From Streptococcus suis (lineage in GTDB: Bacteria > Bacillota > Bacilli > Lactobacillales > Streptococcaceae): a DNA stretch of 64,000 bases. The position numbers were made by a program, and so were the translations under genes. The stretch lies in the NCBI RefSeq assembly GCF_902702775.1, contig NZ_LR738724.1, positions 2,125,830-2,189,829 of the forward strand. Direction: 5' to 3'. The notes under the pieces are model-generated. The model saw only the letters and a list, made by a program, of their open reading frames with translations. It did not search any database and was not told the DNA's origin. Positions 8,013 to 15,870 of this stretch are shown here, piece by piece (positions within the stretch are counted from its first letter, which is position 1; each line of letters begins with the position of its first letter).

Positions 8013-9316
8013 TCAATTTCCCTGATATTCCACGTTTCTATTCTGCTCTAACAGAAAGCTTGGCCTGCCTACTGGTCTGTTCCTCACTTGTTTTGTCTGA
8101 AAAATGGTCACACAAACAGTTCCGTATCTTCCTGATTTTCCTCATACAAATCTTACTTCAACTTGTAGCTGGCAAACTCCCTTTGCTTTTTTGGACTGTG
8201 GGAATGGGCATCAATATCGCTTGGATGTTTGTTTCCATTCGATTGCTTGGAGTTATCCACAAGAGGACAAGTCTCTATTTGACAGCAAAAGCCTTTATTA
8301 TTGCCGAATTAGTAGCCTCCATTACTTGGCATCTCTACTGTTTGACGATTTATCAACAACCTGTGGATAACTTGTGGACACAGGGGTTATTTCTGTTGAT
8401 AACTTCTCTACTTTCTTACTGGCTCATCTATCTACAAGATAAAAAAGTTTACTTAGAAGAATTGGATAAATTCATTGAGCAGCGAGATGTGACGGTAGCT
8501 GTCTTTACAACCTTATCTATCTTTGTTCTTAGTAATATTGGTTTCATCCTCTCAGGCACGCGCCAATTTCAAGACTCGACCAGCATTTTCATCCTCCGGA
8601 CAACCGTCAATCTCTCTGGTCTTCTGCTCCTATTTACCCAAGAATCTCAACAATACGATCGCTACTTACGGCAGGAATTGACTTCTATCAATAATATGTT
8701 TCAACTTCAATACAAGCAATACCAAGCCTATCGTGAAAACAGTGAGATTCTTGACCGTAAGGTCCATGATTTAAAGCATCAACTGGCCATCATTCAGCAA
8801 GAATCGGATAAAACAAAAAAGGAGAAATACCTGGAGGAAATGAGCGAGGTGATCCAGACCCTTGATGCCAAGATTGAAACAGGAAATCCCGTTCTAGATA
8901 CCATTCTCAGCCAGAAAAATTATTACTGTCTGCAAAATGGAATCAACTTTACCTGTATTGTTCAGGGAGAACCCCTTCATTTTATGGATGTAATGGATAT
9001 TTCAGCTCTGTTTGGAAATGCCATTGACAATGCCATCGAGGCTGTTGAAAAAATAGATAACCCTGAACAACGCTTGATTACTTTAAAGGTTGCCAGCCAT
9101 CAGCAATTTCTCATCATTCGATTAGACAACTACGATACCTCTTCACTAGACTTATCCACAGGACAGCTCCCTGAAACCTCAAAAACAAATAAGGACTACC
9201 ACGGATTCGGTCTTAAGAGTATGGAGTATGTTGCCAATAAATACGGTGGCAGTCTCACACTTAGCAAGGAAGATAATTGGGTGCAACTAAAAATCATTCT
9301 CCCCTTACAAGCATAG
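8009..9316 (+). CDS. GHKL-type sensor histidine kinase (AgrC/ComD class)
   Basis: A 435-residue protein. About 210 residues of hydrophobic segments (six or seven helices) precede a coiled linker and a GHKL kinase core: phospho-acceptor His253 in KVHDLKHQLAII, N box FGNAIDNAIEAVE, G box GFGLKSMEYVANKYGGSL. The kinase partners the LytTR regulator, whose gene overlaps it by 4 bp. Relatives often sense secreted peptides, but no peptide precursor or exporter gene lies beside it, so the signal could be a sugar or wall fragment. A bidirectional terminator follows immediately. The gene holds three perfect DnaA boxes, which its function does not explain. Confidence 0.92.
   Translation: MINFPDIPRFYSALTESLACLLVCSSLVLSEKWSHKQFRIFLIFLIQILLQLVAGKLPLLFWTVGMGINIAWMFVSIRLLGVIHKRTSLYLTAKAFIIAELVASITWHLYCLTIYQQPVDNLWTQGLFLLITSLLSYWLIYLQDKKVYLEELDKFIEQRDVTVAVFTTLSIFVLSNIGFILSGTRQFQDSTSIFILRTTVNLSGLLLLFTQESQQYDRYLRQELTSINNMFQLQYKQYQAYRENSEILDRKVHDLKHQLAIIQQESDKTKKEKYLEEMSEVIQTLDAKIETGNPVLDTILSQKNYYCLQNGINFTCIVQGEPLHFMDVMDISALFGNAIDNAIEAVEKIDNPEQRLITLKVASHQQFLIIRLDNYDTSSLDLSTGQLPETSKTNKDYHGFGLKSMEYVANKYGGSLTLSKEDNWVQLKIILPLQA
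8253..9160. promoter_or_regulatory. Cluster of three perfect DnaA boxes inside the kinase gene
   Basis: TTATCCACA at 8253-8261, its complement TGTGGATAA at 8362-8370, and TTATCCACA at 9152-9160. A near match TGTGGACAC follows the second box at 8374. Three perfect 9-mers within 0.9 kb is more than chance predicts in a 64-kb window. A DnaA-titration role is speculative. Confidence 0.4.
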
Positions 9317-9347
9317 AAAAATCCCGTTTAAAGGCGGGATTTTCTTT
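9317..9347. terminator. Bidirectional terminator
   Basis: AAAATCCCG (9318-9326) pairs with CGGGATTTT (9335-9343), with A and T tracts on both sides. It serves the plus-strand kinase gene and the convergent phosphoesterase gene. Confidence 0.85.
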
Positions 9348-9354
9348 CTATTCA

Positions 9355-10701
9355 TCATTTAGAAACCGTCACTTGCTCCACATCTCGACTTTGACTCCGT
9401 TTTATAATCACATCAAGATAATCAGCCAAGAAACTTCTCGGTGATGCTGCTTGCAAGGTCTGATAGGCTTGGCTTGGAAATACCGTCTCATCAAGCCAAG
9501 TCTGGTCCAATTTTTCTCCTGAAAAATAAGCACGATTGGCTGGCATGATAAATTGTGAAATTGCATCTGCCGTCTCGCCATCATACCACCGTTCATCGTT
9601 CAACACATTGTGGACCATGATGTCACTGGTATTGTCAAAGACGGTTTGTAAGTACTTTACGTGATCCTGTAAATTTGGATCACTAGGTTGGTGTTTTTCT
9701 GTCCACGAAGCCATATCAAGTTGAGTTTTTTGATAGTGAATGCTTGCATTACCTAGGCTCAATTGGCCGATAATTGCTGGATAAATAGAAAATGCTCCAT
9801 TGACCACTTCAGTATAGCTGACTTGCCCCAAGTCTTCTTCAACAATATTCTGAGAATGAGTGTGTCCTGAAAAACCAAATTGAATGCCATATTGATTGAA
9901 CAAGGCCTTCAAATCGGCAGTATTATCCAAAGTATAGCCTTTTGAGAGCATGGCATGCTGTTGCAAGACATTGTGATGGACAACAGGTATCAGGCTCACT
10001 CCAGCTTCCTTGGCTGCCTGAAGCTGTACTTCTATCCAATCCAAGGTCTCTTTTTTGATACGTCCATTGGTTGGAGGAGCTCCTTTACCGTAGCCATCAG
10101 AGTAGATGTTACTGTCTATCATCAGAAACCAAGCATTGGAAAATGGCTTGGCCAGATAGCTCAATGAGGCTTGATCACGACTGCTGGCTTGTTGATAGCC
10201 ATGATCGTCAAATATATCTGAAAATTGCTGAGCGGTGACCTGATCTGTCACTACCTGCTGATCTCCCTTAAAAGCCCTAGCCCAGCCACTGGCAATATCA
10301 TGGTTACCAGAAATGACCAAAACCTCTGTTCCTTTTTCTTCAATCTGGGTAAAATACTGCGCCAACTCAACCATGCTCTGCTTTTCACCATTGAGAGTCA
10401 AATCCCCACTGACTAGTAACAAGGACGGTTGCTCACGCTCAACCTGCTCAACCAAGGACTCCATCCGCTCTTTTCCATAACGTAAATCCTTGCCAGCAGC
10501 TGTTTTTTCGATATAAGAAAAAGCCTCTCCATCATCAAATAAATCCTGTGATAAATAATGCAAATCTGTGATAATCCAAATTTTATCTTGGTCTCTTAAT
10601 GCAGCCTCGACATAGGATTGCTGACGCTGGCCAGCAATAGCAGACCAAATCAAAACAATGACTGCAATAGCTCCTAACAATAATACTATTTTCTTCTTCA
10701 T
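9355..10701 (-). CDS. Membrane-anchored calcineurin-like metallophosphoesterase
   Basis: A 448-residue protein with an N-terminal signal anchor (MKKKIVLLLGAIAVIVLIW) and an exported catalytic domain. Metal-binding motifs appear in order: ITDLHYLS near 45, SGDLTLNG, SGNHDI, VVHHN and FSGHTHSQN, the full set for a two-metal phosphoesterase. The C-terminal 130 residues are a family-specific extension. The substrate outside the cell could be a nucleotide, phospholipid or wall phosphate; it is not visible in the sequence. Its promoter shows TTGTCG and TATACT 17 bp apart at about 10690-10720. It is convergent with the two-component operon. Confidence 0.88.
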   Translation of the reverse strand: MKKKIVLLLGAIAVIVLIWSAIAGQRQQSYVEAALRDQDKIWIITDLHYLSQDLFDDGEAFSYIEKTAAGKDLRYGKERMESLVEQVEREQPSLLLVSGDLTLNGEKQSMVELAQYFTQIEEKGTEVLVISGNHDIASGWARAFKGDQQVVTDQVTAQQFSDIFDDHGYQQASSRDQASLSYLAKPFSNAWFLMIDSNIYSDGYGKGAPPTNGRIKKETLDWIEVQLQAAKEAGVSLIPVVHHNVLQQHAMLSKGYTLDNTADLKALFNQYGIQFGFSGHTHSQNIVEEDLGQVSYTEVVNGAFSIYPAIIGQLSLGNASIHYQKTQLDMASWTEKHQPSDPNLQDHVKYLQTVFDNTSDIMVHNVLNDERWYDGETADAISQFIMPANRAYFSGEKLDQTWLDETVFPSQAYQTLQAASPRSFLADYLDVIIKRSQSRDVEQVTVSK

Positions 10702-10741
10702 ACCTTAAAAGTATATCATCTTAGATGAATGACGACAATAC

Positions 10742-10774
10742 AAAAAGAGGAGTTAGACTGTAGCCAACTCCTCA
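10742..10774 (-). terminator. Terminator of the flavoprotein gene
   Basis: On the minus strand GAGGAGTT pairs with AACTCCTC, followed by TTTTT, just downstream of the stop codon at 10784. Confidence 0.85.
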
Positions 10775-10783
10775 TATTAAAAT

Positions 10784-12301
10784 TTATTTCTTAGCAAATC
10801 CAGCTGCTTGTTCACCAGCCTGACGACCAAATACGATGATGTCTGCTACAGCATTACCACCAATACGGTTTTGACCATGAACACCACCAGTTACTTCACC
10901 AGCAGCATAAAGACCAGAAATTGCTGAACCATCTGTTTTCAATACTTCAGTATTGGTATTGATTTTCACACCACCCATTGTATGGTGAACACCAGGTGCA
11001 ACTTTAATCGCGTGGTAAGAACCAGTATTCAAAGCATGGTCCATACCTGATGTACGACCAAATGCCGCATCATTCTTATCTGCTACAGCCTTGTTCCAAG
11101 TATCAAGTGTTGTTTGAAGTGTATCCGCAGGTAGGTCAATTTCCTTAGCCAAATCTGCAAGTGTAGCACCCGTTTTTACAAGACCTTTTTCTTCGTATTG
11201 AGCAATAGCTTTCACACGATCTTTCAAGGCATCATCAAAGATAACATAAGCATAGTTTGGCTCTAAGCTATTGATAGCCGCAGAAACTTTATCACGAGTT
11301 TCCAATTCATTAACAAAACGCTCACCTTTTGAATTGACAAGGATAGCACCCTCACCACGAACAGCTTCCGTAATCAAGTAAGAAGTTTCTTGCTCAACAG
11401 TTGGGTGAATTTGGATTTGTTCCATATCAACAGTCGCAGCACCTTCTGATTCAGCAAGTGCAATACCGTCACCTGTTGAACCTTCTTGGTTAGTAGTGAC
11501 ATAACCTTCAAGTGCTGGATTGAATTTAGCAACCATGTCTAAATCCGCACCGAAACCACCTGTAGCCAATACAACTGCTTTTGCAGAAACTTTCTTAGTT
11601 TCACCAGCAATCTTCACTTCAACACCTGTTACAACTCCATCTTTATCTTGAAGTTTTGTAACATCTGCATTTACAAAAATTGGTACTTCACGTTCAACAA
11701 GATTGTGGTAAAGACCATTTACTAAGTAACCACCAACAGCTGAACCATCTGCTGGACGGTGGGTACGTTTCTCACTCATACCACCAGTTGTAGTTAGATT
11801 GCTAAGAGTGATCCCCATTCCATCCAACCAGTCAATTGCACCAGCAGAGTTATCTACAAGATAACGAAGCAATTCAGGATCGTTTGTCCCTTTACCACCT
11901 TTAAGCGTTTCTTCGTAGAATTTATCGTTTGAATCAGCAATACCTTCCGCTTCTTGGAATTTAGTCTGTGAAGCATTCATACCAGCTGATGATTTAGCCG
12001 TATTACCACCGATAACAGGCATTTTCTCCAAGAGAGCAACACTAGCACCAGCGTCTTTAGCTGAGATAGCTGCCGACATACCTGCACCACCTGAACCAAC
12101 AACGATAACATCGTAGCTATCTTTCAACTCAGATGGATCTGTATAAACTTTCTCAGATGCACCTGAAACAGCTTCTTCTGATGAAGAAGAAGTCGTAGAT
12201 GATGAAGATGTAGCTGTCTTTTCAGACTTACCTCCACACGCCACTAAAAACAAAACAGCAAGTAGACTCATCAACAAGCCTAACCAAGCTTTCTTTTTCA
12301 T
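10784..12301 (-). CDS. Extracellular FAD-dependent reductase lipoprotein (fumarate reductase/flavocytochrome c type)
   Basis: The start at 12301 is chosen because GGAGG lies 6 bp upstream and it gives a proper signal peptide; the frame is open further upstream to 12361. The 505-residue protein has a lipobox LFLVACGG, a serine-rich linker, then an FAD_binding_2 domain: VIVVGSGGAGMSAAISA, GGNTAKSSAG, the substrate loop HTMGGVKINTNTEV and C-terminal GGVHGQNRIGGNA. This matches the flavoprotein subunit of soluble fumarate or urocanate reductases. No separate FMN-binding domain is present. It probably sits on the outer membrane face; electron donor and substrate are unknown. A membrane-anchored thioredoxin-like gene lies 135 bp upstream. 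Confidence 0.88.
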   Translation of the reverse strand: MKKKAWLGLLMSLLAVLFLVACGGKSEKTATSSSSTTSSSSEEAVSGASEKVYTDPSELKDSYDVIVVGSGGAGMSAAISAKDAGASVALLEKMPVIGGNTAKSSAGMNASQTKFQEAEGIADSNDKFYEETLKGGKGTNDPELLRYLVDNSAGAIDWLDGMGITLSNLTTTGGMSEKRTHRPADGSAVGGYLVNGLYHNLVEREVPIFVNADVTKLQDKDGVVTGVEVKIAGETKKVSAKAVVLATGGFGADLDMVAKFNPALEGYVTTNQEGSTGDGIALAESEGAATVDMEQIQIHPTVEQETSYLITEAVRGEGAILVNSKGERFVNELETRDKVSAAINSLEPNYAYVIFDDALKDRVKAIAQYEEKGLVKTGATLADLAKEIDLPADTLQTTLDTWNKAVADKNDAAFGRTSGMDHALNTGSYHAIKVAPGVHHTMGGVKINTNTEVLKTDGSAISGLYAAGEVTGGVHGQNRIGGNAVADIIVFGRQAGEQAAGFAKK

Positions 12302-12435
12302 GATAAACCTCCAATTTTTATCTGATATTAGTATTATACAAGATTGTGAAATGTTTTTCAATCTGTTTTGAAATATTTTTCACAAACATGAACAAAAAAA
12401 TGTATGATATTCGATTCATACATTTTTAAAACTAT

Positions 12436-12885
12436 TTACTGCCCTTGAAGAGCTAAAAAATTCTCTATTTCGGATAGCGTTGCTTGACTCCCTTTACGAA
12501 GTATTCCAGATAATTTACCCGATTTATAATAGGTTAAACTAGGAACCGTAGCAAGACCTTGACTCTGTCGAAATTGTTGAATTTTTCCATTCGGATCCGA
12601 CTCGCTATCTAAATAGTAGATAGTCGCATGTGATTGTTCTACTGCCTCTGTTAATTTAGGAACAAAATCACGACAATAAGGGCATGTCTCACGACCTATG
12701 TATAATATAAATTCTTCCTCGTCTTGGACCTTTTGCTCCACTTCATCTATCGAAATAGCCTGATAACTCTTGACAGCCTTCACGTAGTCTGATTCATTTG
12801 GTGCAGCCGCTGATTGAGATAGAAAGAATGCCCCACCTACGACCAAAATAGTCAATACCACTAGCAAAGAATACTTACGCCACAT
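12436..12885 (-). CDS. Membrane-anchored thioredoxin-like protein
   Basis: A 149-residue protein with an N-terminal signal anchor (YSLLVVLTILVVGGAFFLS) and a thioredoxin fold with redox centre CPYC in IGRETCPYCRDFVP and the cis-proline region ATVPSLTYYKSG. It resembles thioredoxin-like accessory proteins of bacteriocin loci, but no bacteriocin genes are here. It likely handles disulfides on the outer face of the membrane. A GGAGG site precedes the ATG. It stands between rpsD and the flavoprotein gene; a shared role with that reductase is a guess. Confidence 0.8.
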   Translation of the reverse strand: MWRKYSLLVVLTILVVGGAFFLSQSAAAPNESDYVKAVKSYQAISIDEVEQKVQDEEEFILYIGRETCPYCRDFVPKLTEAVEQSHATIYYLDSESDPNGKIQQFRQSQGLATVPSLTYYKSGKLSGILRKGSQATLSEIENFLALQGQ

Positions 12886-12906
12886 AATCCCTCCTCAAAT
12901 ACAGAC

Positions 12907-12933
12907 AAAAAGCCCTTGTAAATAGGGCTTTTA
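12907..12933. terminator. Terminator downstream of rpsD
   Basis: AAAAGCCCT and AGGGCTTTT form a stem with a short loop (TGTAAAT) and T tracts on both strands, between the rpsD stop and the thioredoxin-like gene. Confidence 0.85.
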
Positions 12934-12950
12934 AAATATCGATACAAATC

Positions 12951-13562
12951 TTAGAGCATTTTGTTGTAGAATTCTACGACAAGAGCTTCGTTGATTTCTG
13001 GGTTGATTTCGTCGCGTTCTGGCAAGCGAGTCAATGAACCTTCAAGCTTTTCAGCATCGAATGATACGAAAGCTGGACGTCCAAGAGTTGCTTCAACAGC
13101 TTCAAGGATAGCTGGAACTTTGATTGACTTCTCACGAACTGAGATAACTTGACCAACTTCAACGCGGTATGAAGGAATATCAACGCGTTTGCCGTCAACA
13201 AGGATATGACCGTGGTTTACGAATTGACGTGCTTGACGACGAGTAGTTGCCAAACCAAGACGGTAAACGACGTTGTCCAAACGACGCTCCAAAAGAAGCA
13301 TGAAGTTGAAACCAAGAGTACCTTGTTTGATTTTAGTAGCTTGTACGAACAAGTTACGGAATTGTTTTTCACCCAAACCGTAAGAGAAACGCAATTTTTG
13401 TTTCTCAGCCAATTGCAAACCGTATTCTGACAATTTAGAACGGTTGTTTGGTCCGTGTTGACCTGGTACGTAGTTACGACGTGCCAATTCTTTACCTGTA
13501 CCTGTCAATGACAAGCCAAGACGACGAGCTTGTTTCCAAGATGGTCCTGTATAACGTGACAT
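12951..13562 (-). CDS. rpsD: 30S ribosomal protein S4
   Basis: A 203-residue protein of standard length. N-terminal [16 protein letters not shown] and [19 protein letters not shown] match zinc-free bacterial S4, followed by the S4 RNA-binding domain ([23 protein letters not shown]) and C-terminal [17 protein letters not shown]. It binds 16S rRNA early in small-subunit assembly. A strong AGGAGG precedes the ATG. It is transcribed alone from a promoter overlapping the terminator of the veg-like gene, through a structured leader of about 150 nt that fits S4 autoregulation. Confidence 0.98.
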   Translation of the reverse strand: MSRYTGPSWKQARRLGLSLTGTGKELARRNYVPGQHGPNNRSKLSEYGLQLAEKQKLRFSYGLGEKQFRNLFVQATKIKQGTLGFNFMLLLERRLDNVVYRLGLATTRRQARQFVNHGHILVDGKRVDIPSYRVEVGQVISVREKSIKVPAILEAVEATLGRPAFVSFDAEKLEGSLTRLPERDEINPEINEALVVEFYNKML

Positions 13563-13716
13563 AGTTATGTCCTCCTAAAAAATAAGTATTCTGTAGGAAA
13601 TAACCGTTTAAGCAAACCTGATTCGTGCAGGAGGCCTTCATCGAAACAGCAACGATTACTCTTCTTGCTGACCTTCTGTTGACGAGCTTCATTTTGCCCT
13701 GCTGTTATTTCGCACA
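13563..13716 (-). ncRNA. Structured 5' leader of rpsD, likely S4 autoregulatory
   Basis: Transcript sequence between the -10 at 13728-13723 and the rpsD ATG. GAAATAAC near its 5' end can pair with GTTATTTC about 100 nt later, and GCAGG with CCTGC inside that, giving a closed multi-stem fold ending shortly before the AGGAGG site. S4 represses its own mRNA through leader structures in Firmicutes; that this leader does so is inferred. Confidence 0.55.
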
Positions 13717-13722
13717 AAGATT

Positions 13723-13757
13723 AGTATAGCACAAAAAAAAGGCTCTGTAAAGCCTTA
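13723..13757 (-). promoter_or_regulatory. rpsD promoter nested in the veg-like gene terminator
   Basis: On the minus strand the hairpin AAGGCT-TTACAG-AGCCTT followed by eight T ends the upstream gene. The same bases hold a -35 TTTACA (13751-13746), and with exactly 17 bp between, the -10 TATACT (13728-13723). The promoter's -35 thus lies in the terminator loop and stem, and the T tract forms its spacer. Confidence 0.7.
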
Positions 13758-13765
13758 TATAGCGA

Positions 13766-14017
13766 TTAATCCAAATAATGAATCAAAATCTTTTCTGTCA
13801 AAATGTCTGAGTAAGTATAAGATTCCACAAAGGTATTGTTTGGATCTTCAAATTCAACGATAAAGAGAGACTGATAAACCTCCACAATACGCCCCTGCTT
13901 ATTCTTCTCACGCTTACGACCATTTTCAAGGGTCAATTCAACAATTTGTCCCTCATGGTCTTTAATATCTTGTTTGATTTGCTTCATTTTAGCAACATCT
14001 GTAAATGCATCACTCAT
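13766..14017 (-). CDS. veg: Veg family protein
   Basis: An 83-residue protein. IKQDIKDHEGQIVELTLENGRKREKNKQGRI followed by VEVYQSLFIVEF and SYTYSDILTE matches the Veg family (DUF1021), a small beta-barrel-like protein that in Bacillus stimulates biofilm matrix expression. It starts 3 bp after the dnaB stop and is in the dnaB-rplI-gdpP transcription unit. Its function in streptococci is not established. Confidence 0.85.
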   Translation of the reverse strand: MSDAFTDVAKMKQIKQDIKDHEGQIVELTLENGRKREKNKQGRIVEVYQSLFIVEFEDPNNTFVESYTYSDILTEKILIHYLD

Positions 14018-14020
14018 TCT

Positions 14021-15376
14021 CTATCCATCCTCCCTCTTGGAAATACTTGCAAATTTATTGTATTCTTTTTGGAACATGAGTTCCACGGTACCACGCGCAC
14101 CGGAACGGTTTTTCTCGATGATGACTTCAACCGTATTGTTAGGAATACCGCCATCTTCCTGCTCACCGCGCTCATAGTAATCATCACGATACAAGAAGGC
14201 AACAATATCCGCATCCTGCTCGATAGATCCCGATTCACGAATATCAGATAGAACAGGTCTCTTATCCTGACGTTGCTCCACACCACGCGACAACTGACTG
14301 AGGGCGATAACAGGAACTTTCAATTCCTTGGCCAAAATCTTCAGCTGACGGGAAATCTCAGAAACCTCTTGTTGTCGGTTTTCACGACCTGTTCCCGTAA
14401 TCAATTGAAGATAGTCAATCAAGATCAAGCCCAGATTGCCCGTTTCCTGAGCCAACTTACGTGAACGCGAACGAATCTCTGTAATCTTGATACCTGGTGT
14501 ATCATCAATATAGATACTAGCCCGAGCCAGGTTAGCTTGAGCCACCATGTACTTATTCCATTCTTCCTGCGTCAAATGCCCCGTACGAATAGCCCTCGAA
14601 TTGATAACTCCCTCAGAAGCGAGCATACGGTCAACCAAGCTTTCTGCACCCATCTCCAAAGAGAAGATAGCAACTGTCAAACCCAGTTTTGTACCGATAT
14701 TTTGTGCAATATTGAGCGCAAATGCCGTCTTACCAACCGCAGGACGAGCCGCAAGAATAATCAACTCTTCCTCGTGCAGACCCGTTGTCATGGCATCAAG
14801 AGCAGGATAACCAGTTGCAATCCCTGTAATATCCGACGTCTGCTTAGCACGAGTTTCAAGGTTATCAAAGTTGATATTTAAGACATCATCAATCCGCTTG
14901 AAACCACTTCGACTGGCTCCCTCACTGACATCAATCAAGGCTTTTTCAGCATTGGCAATAATGTCATCTGAACCATCCGCACCCTCATAAGCCTGATTAA
15001 CTGCATCCGTTAAACGGGCAATCAGTTTACGGAGATTAGACTTTTCAGCAACAATCTTGGCATAGAATTCCGCATTGGCTGCCGTCGGCACGGAACTAAT
15101 GATTTCAGCCAAATAGGCCAAGCCACCAATATTTTCCAAATCACCATGGTTCACTAAATAGTTACGCATGGTAGTCGCATCAATTGCCTCATTTCTATCA
15201 GAAAGAGCAATCATAGCTTTAAAAATTAGCTTATGAGCATGTTTGAAAAAATCTTCAGCTTCGATGTATTCACGAACGAAGACTAGCTTGCCTTCATCAA
15301 GGAAAATAGCTCCTAATACCGATTGTTCAGCTAGAATATCCTGCGGTTGCACCCGCAATTCATCCAACTCTGCCAA
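14021..15376 (-). CDS. dnaB: Replicative DNA helicase
   Basis: A 451-residue protein (called DnaC in Bacillus). It has the N-terminal dimerization domain (PQDILAEQSVLGAIFLDEG) and the RecA-like core with Walker A ARPAVGKTAF, Walker B LGLILIDYLQL and the DnaB motif IIEKNRSGARGTVELMF. It unwinds DNA at replication forks and binds primase and the loader. It lies 31 bp after rplI, in the usual Firmicute order gdpP-rplI-dnaB. Confidence 0.98.
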   Translation of the reverse strand: MAELDELRVQPQDILAEQSVLGAIFLDEGKLVFVREYIEAEDFFKHAHKLIFKAMIALSDRNEAIDATTMRNYLVNHGDLENIGGLAYLAEIISSVPTAANAEFYAKIVAEKSNLRKLIARLTDAVNQAYEGADGSDDIIANAEKALIDVSEGASRSGFKRIDDVLNINFDNLETRAKQTSDITGIATGYPALDAMTTGLHEEELIILAARPAVGKTAFALNIAQNIGTKLGLTVAIFSLEMGAESLVDRMLASEGVINSRAIRTGHLTQEEWNKYMVAQANLARASIYIDDTPGIKITEIRSRSRKLAQETGNLGLILIDYLQLITGTGRENRQQEVSEISRQLKILAKELKVPVIALSQLSRGVEQRQDKRPVLSDIRESGSIEQDADIVAFLYRDDYYERGEQEDGGIPNNTVEVIIEKNRSGARGTVELMFQKEYNKFASISKREDG

Positions 15377-15407
15377 GATCTCACCTCCTCACTGGCTAGA
15401 TAAATAA

Positions 15408-15860
15408 TTAAGCTTCCTTAATACTCAAATTAATGATGCCTGTTACATCTTGATAGATTTTAACTGGTACATCAATGAGACCAATCGCACGAATTGGGTG
15501 ATCCAGCTGAATATGGCGTTTATCAATCTTGATGCCAAATTGCTTGTCCAATTCTTCAGCAATTTTCTTGCTGGTAATAGAACCAAAGGTACGACCATCT
15601 GGACCAACTTTTTCGACAAATTTCACTAAAGTAGCTTCCTCAGCCAACTTAGCCTTGATAGCCTCTGCTTCTGCAATCATCTCTGCATGAGCCTTTTCCT
15701 TAGATTTTTCCTGACCACGAAGGGCGCTGATCGCTTGATTTGTTGCTTCCTTAGCCAAATTTTTCTTGATCAAGAAATTTTGGGCGTAACCTGTTGGAAC
15801 TTCCTTAATCTCACCCTTTTTACCTTGACCTTTAACATCTGCTAAAAAGATTACTTTCAT
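15408..15860 (-). CDS. rplI: 50S ribosomal protein L9
   Basis: Start set at 15860 ([18 protein letters not shown]), with AGGAGAACAGAT before it; the frame extends seven codons upstream without a better site. The 150-residue length is standard. The N-terminal lobe carries [13 protein letters not shown], followed by the long connecting helix and the C-terminal 23S rRNA-binding lobe ([15 protein letters not shown]). It begins 11 bp after the gdpP stop. Confidence 0.97.
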   Translation of the reverse strand: MKVIFLADVKGQGKKGEIKEVPTGYAQNFLIKKNLAKEATNQAISALRGQEKSKEKAHAEMIAEAEAIKAKLAEEATLVKFVEKVGPDGRTFGSITSKKIAEELDKQFGIKIDKRHIQLDHPIRAIGLIDVPVKIYQDVTGIINLSIKEA

Positions 15861-15870
15861 ATCTGTTCTC

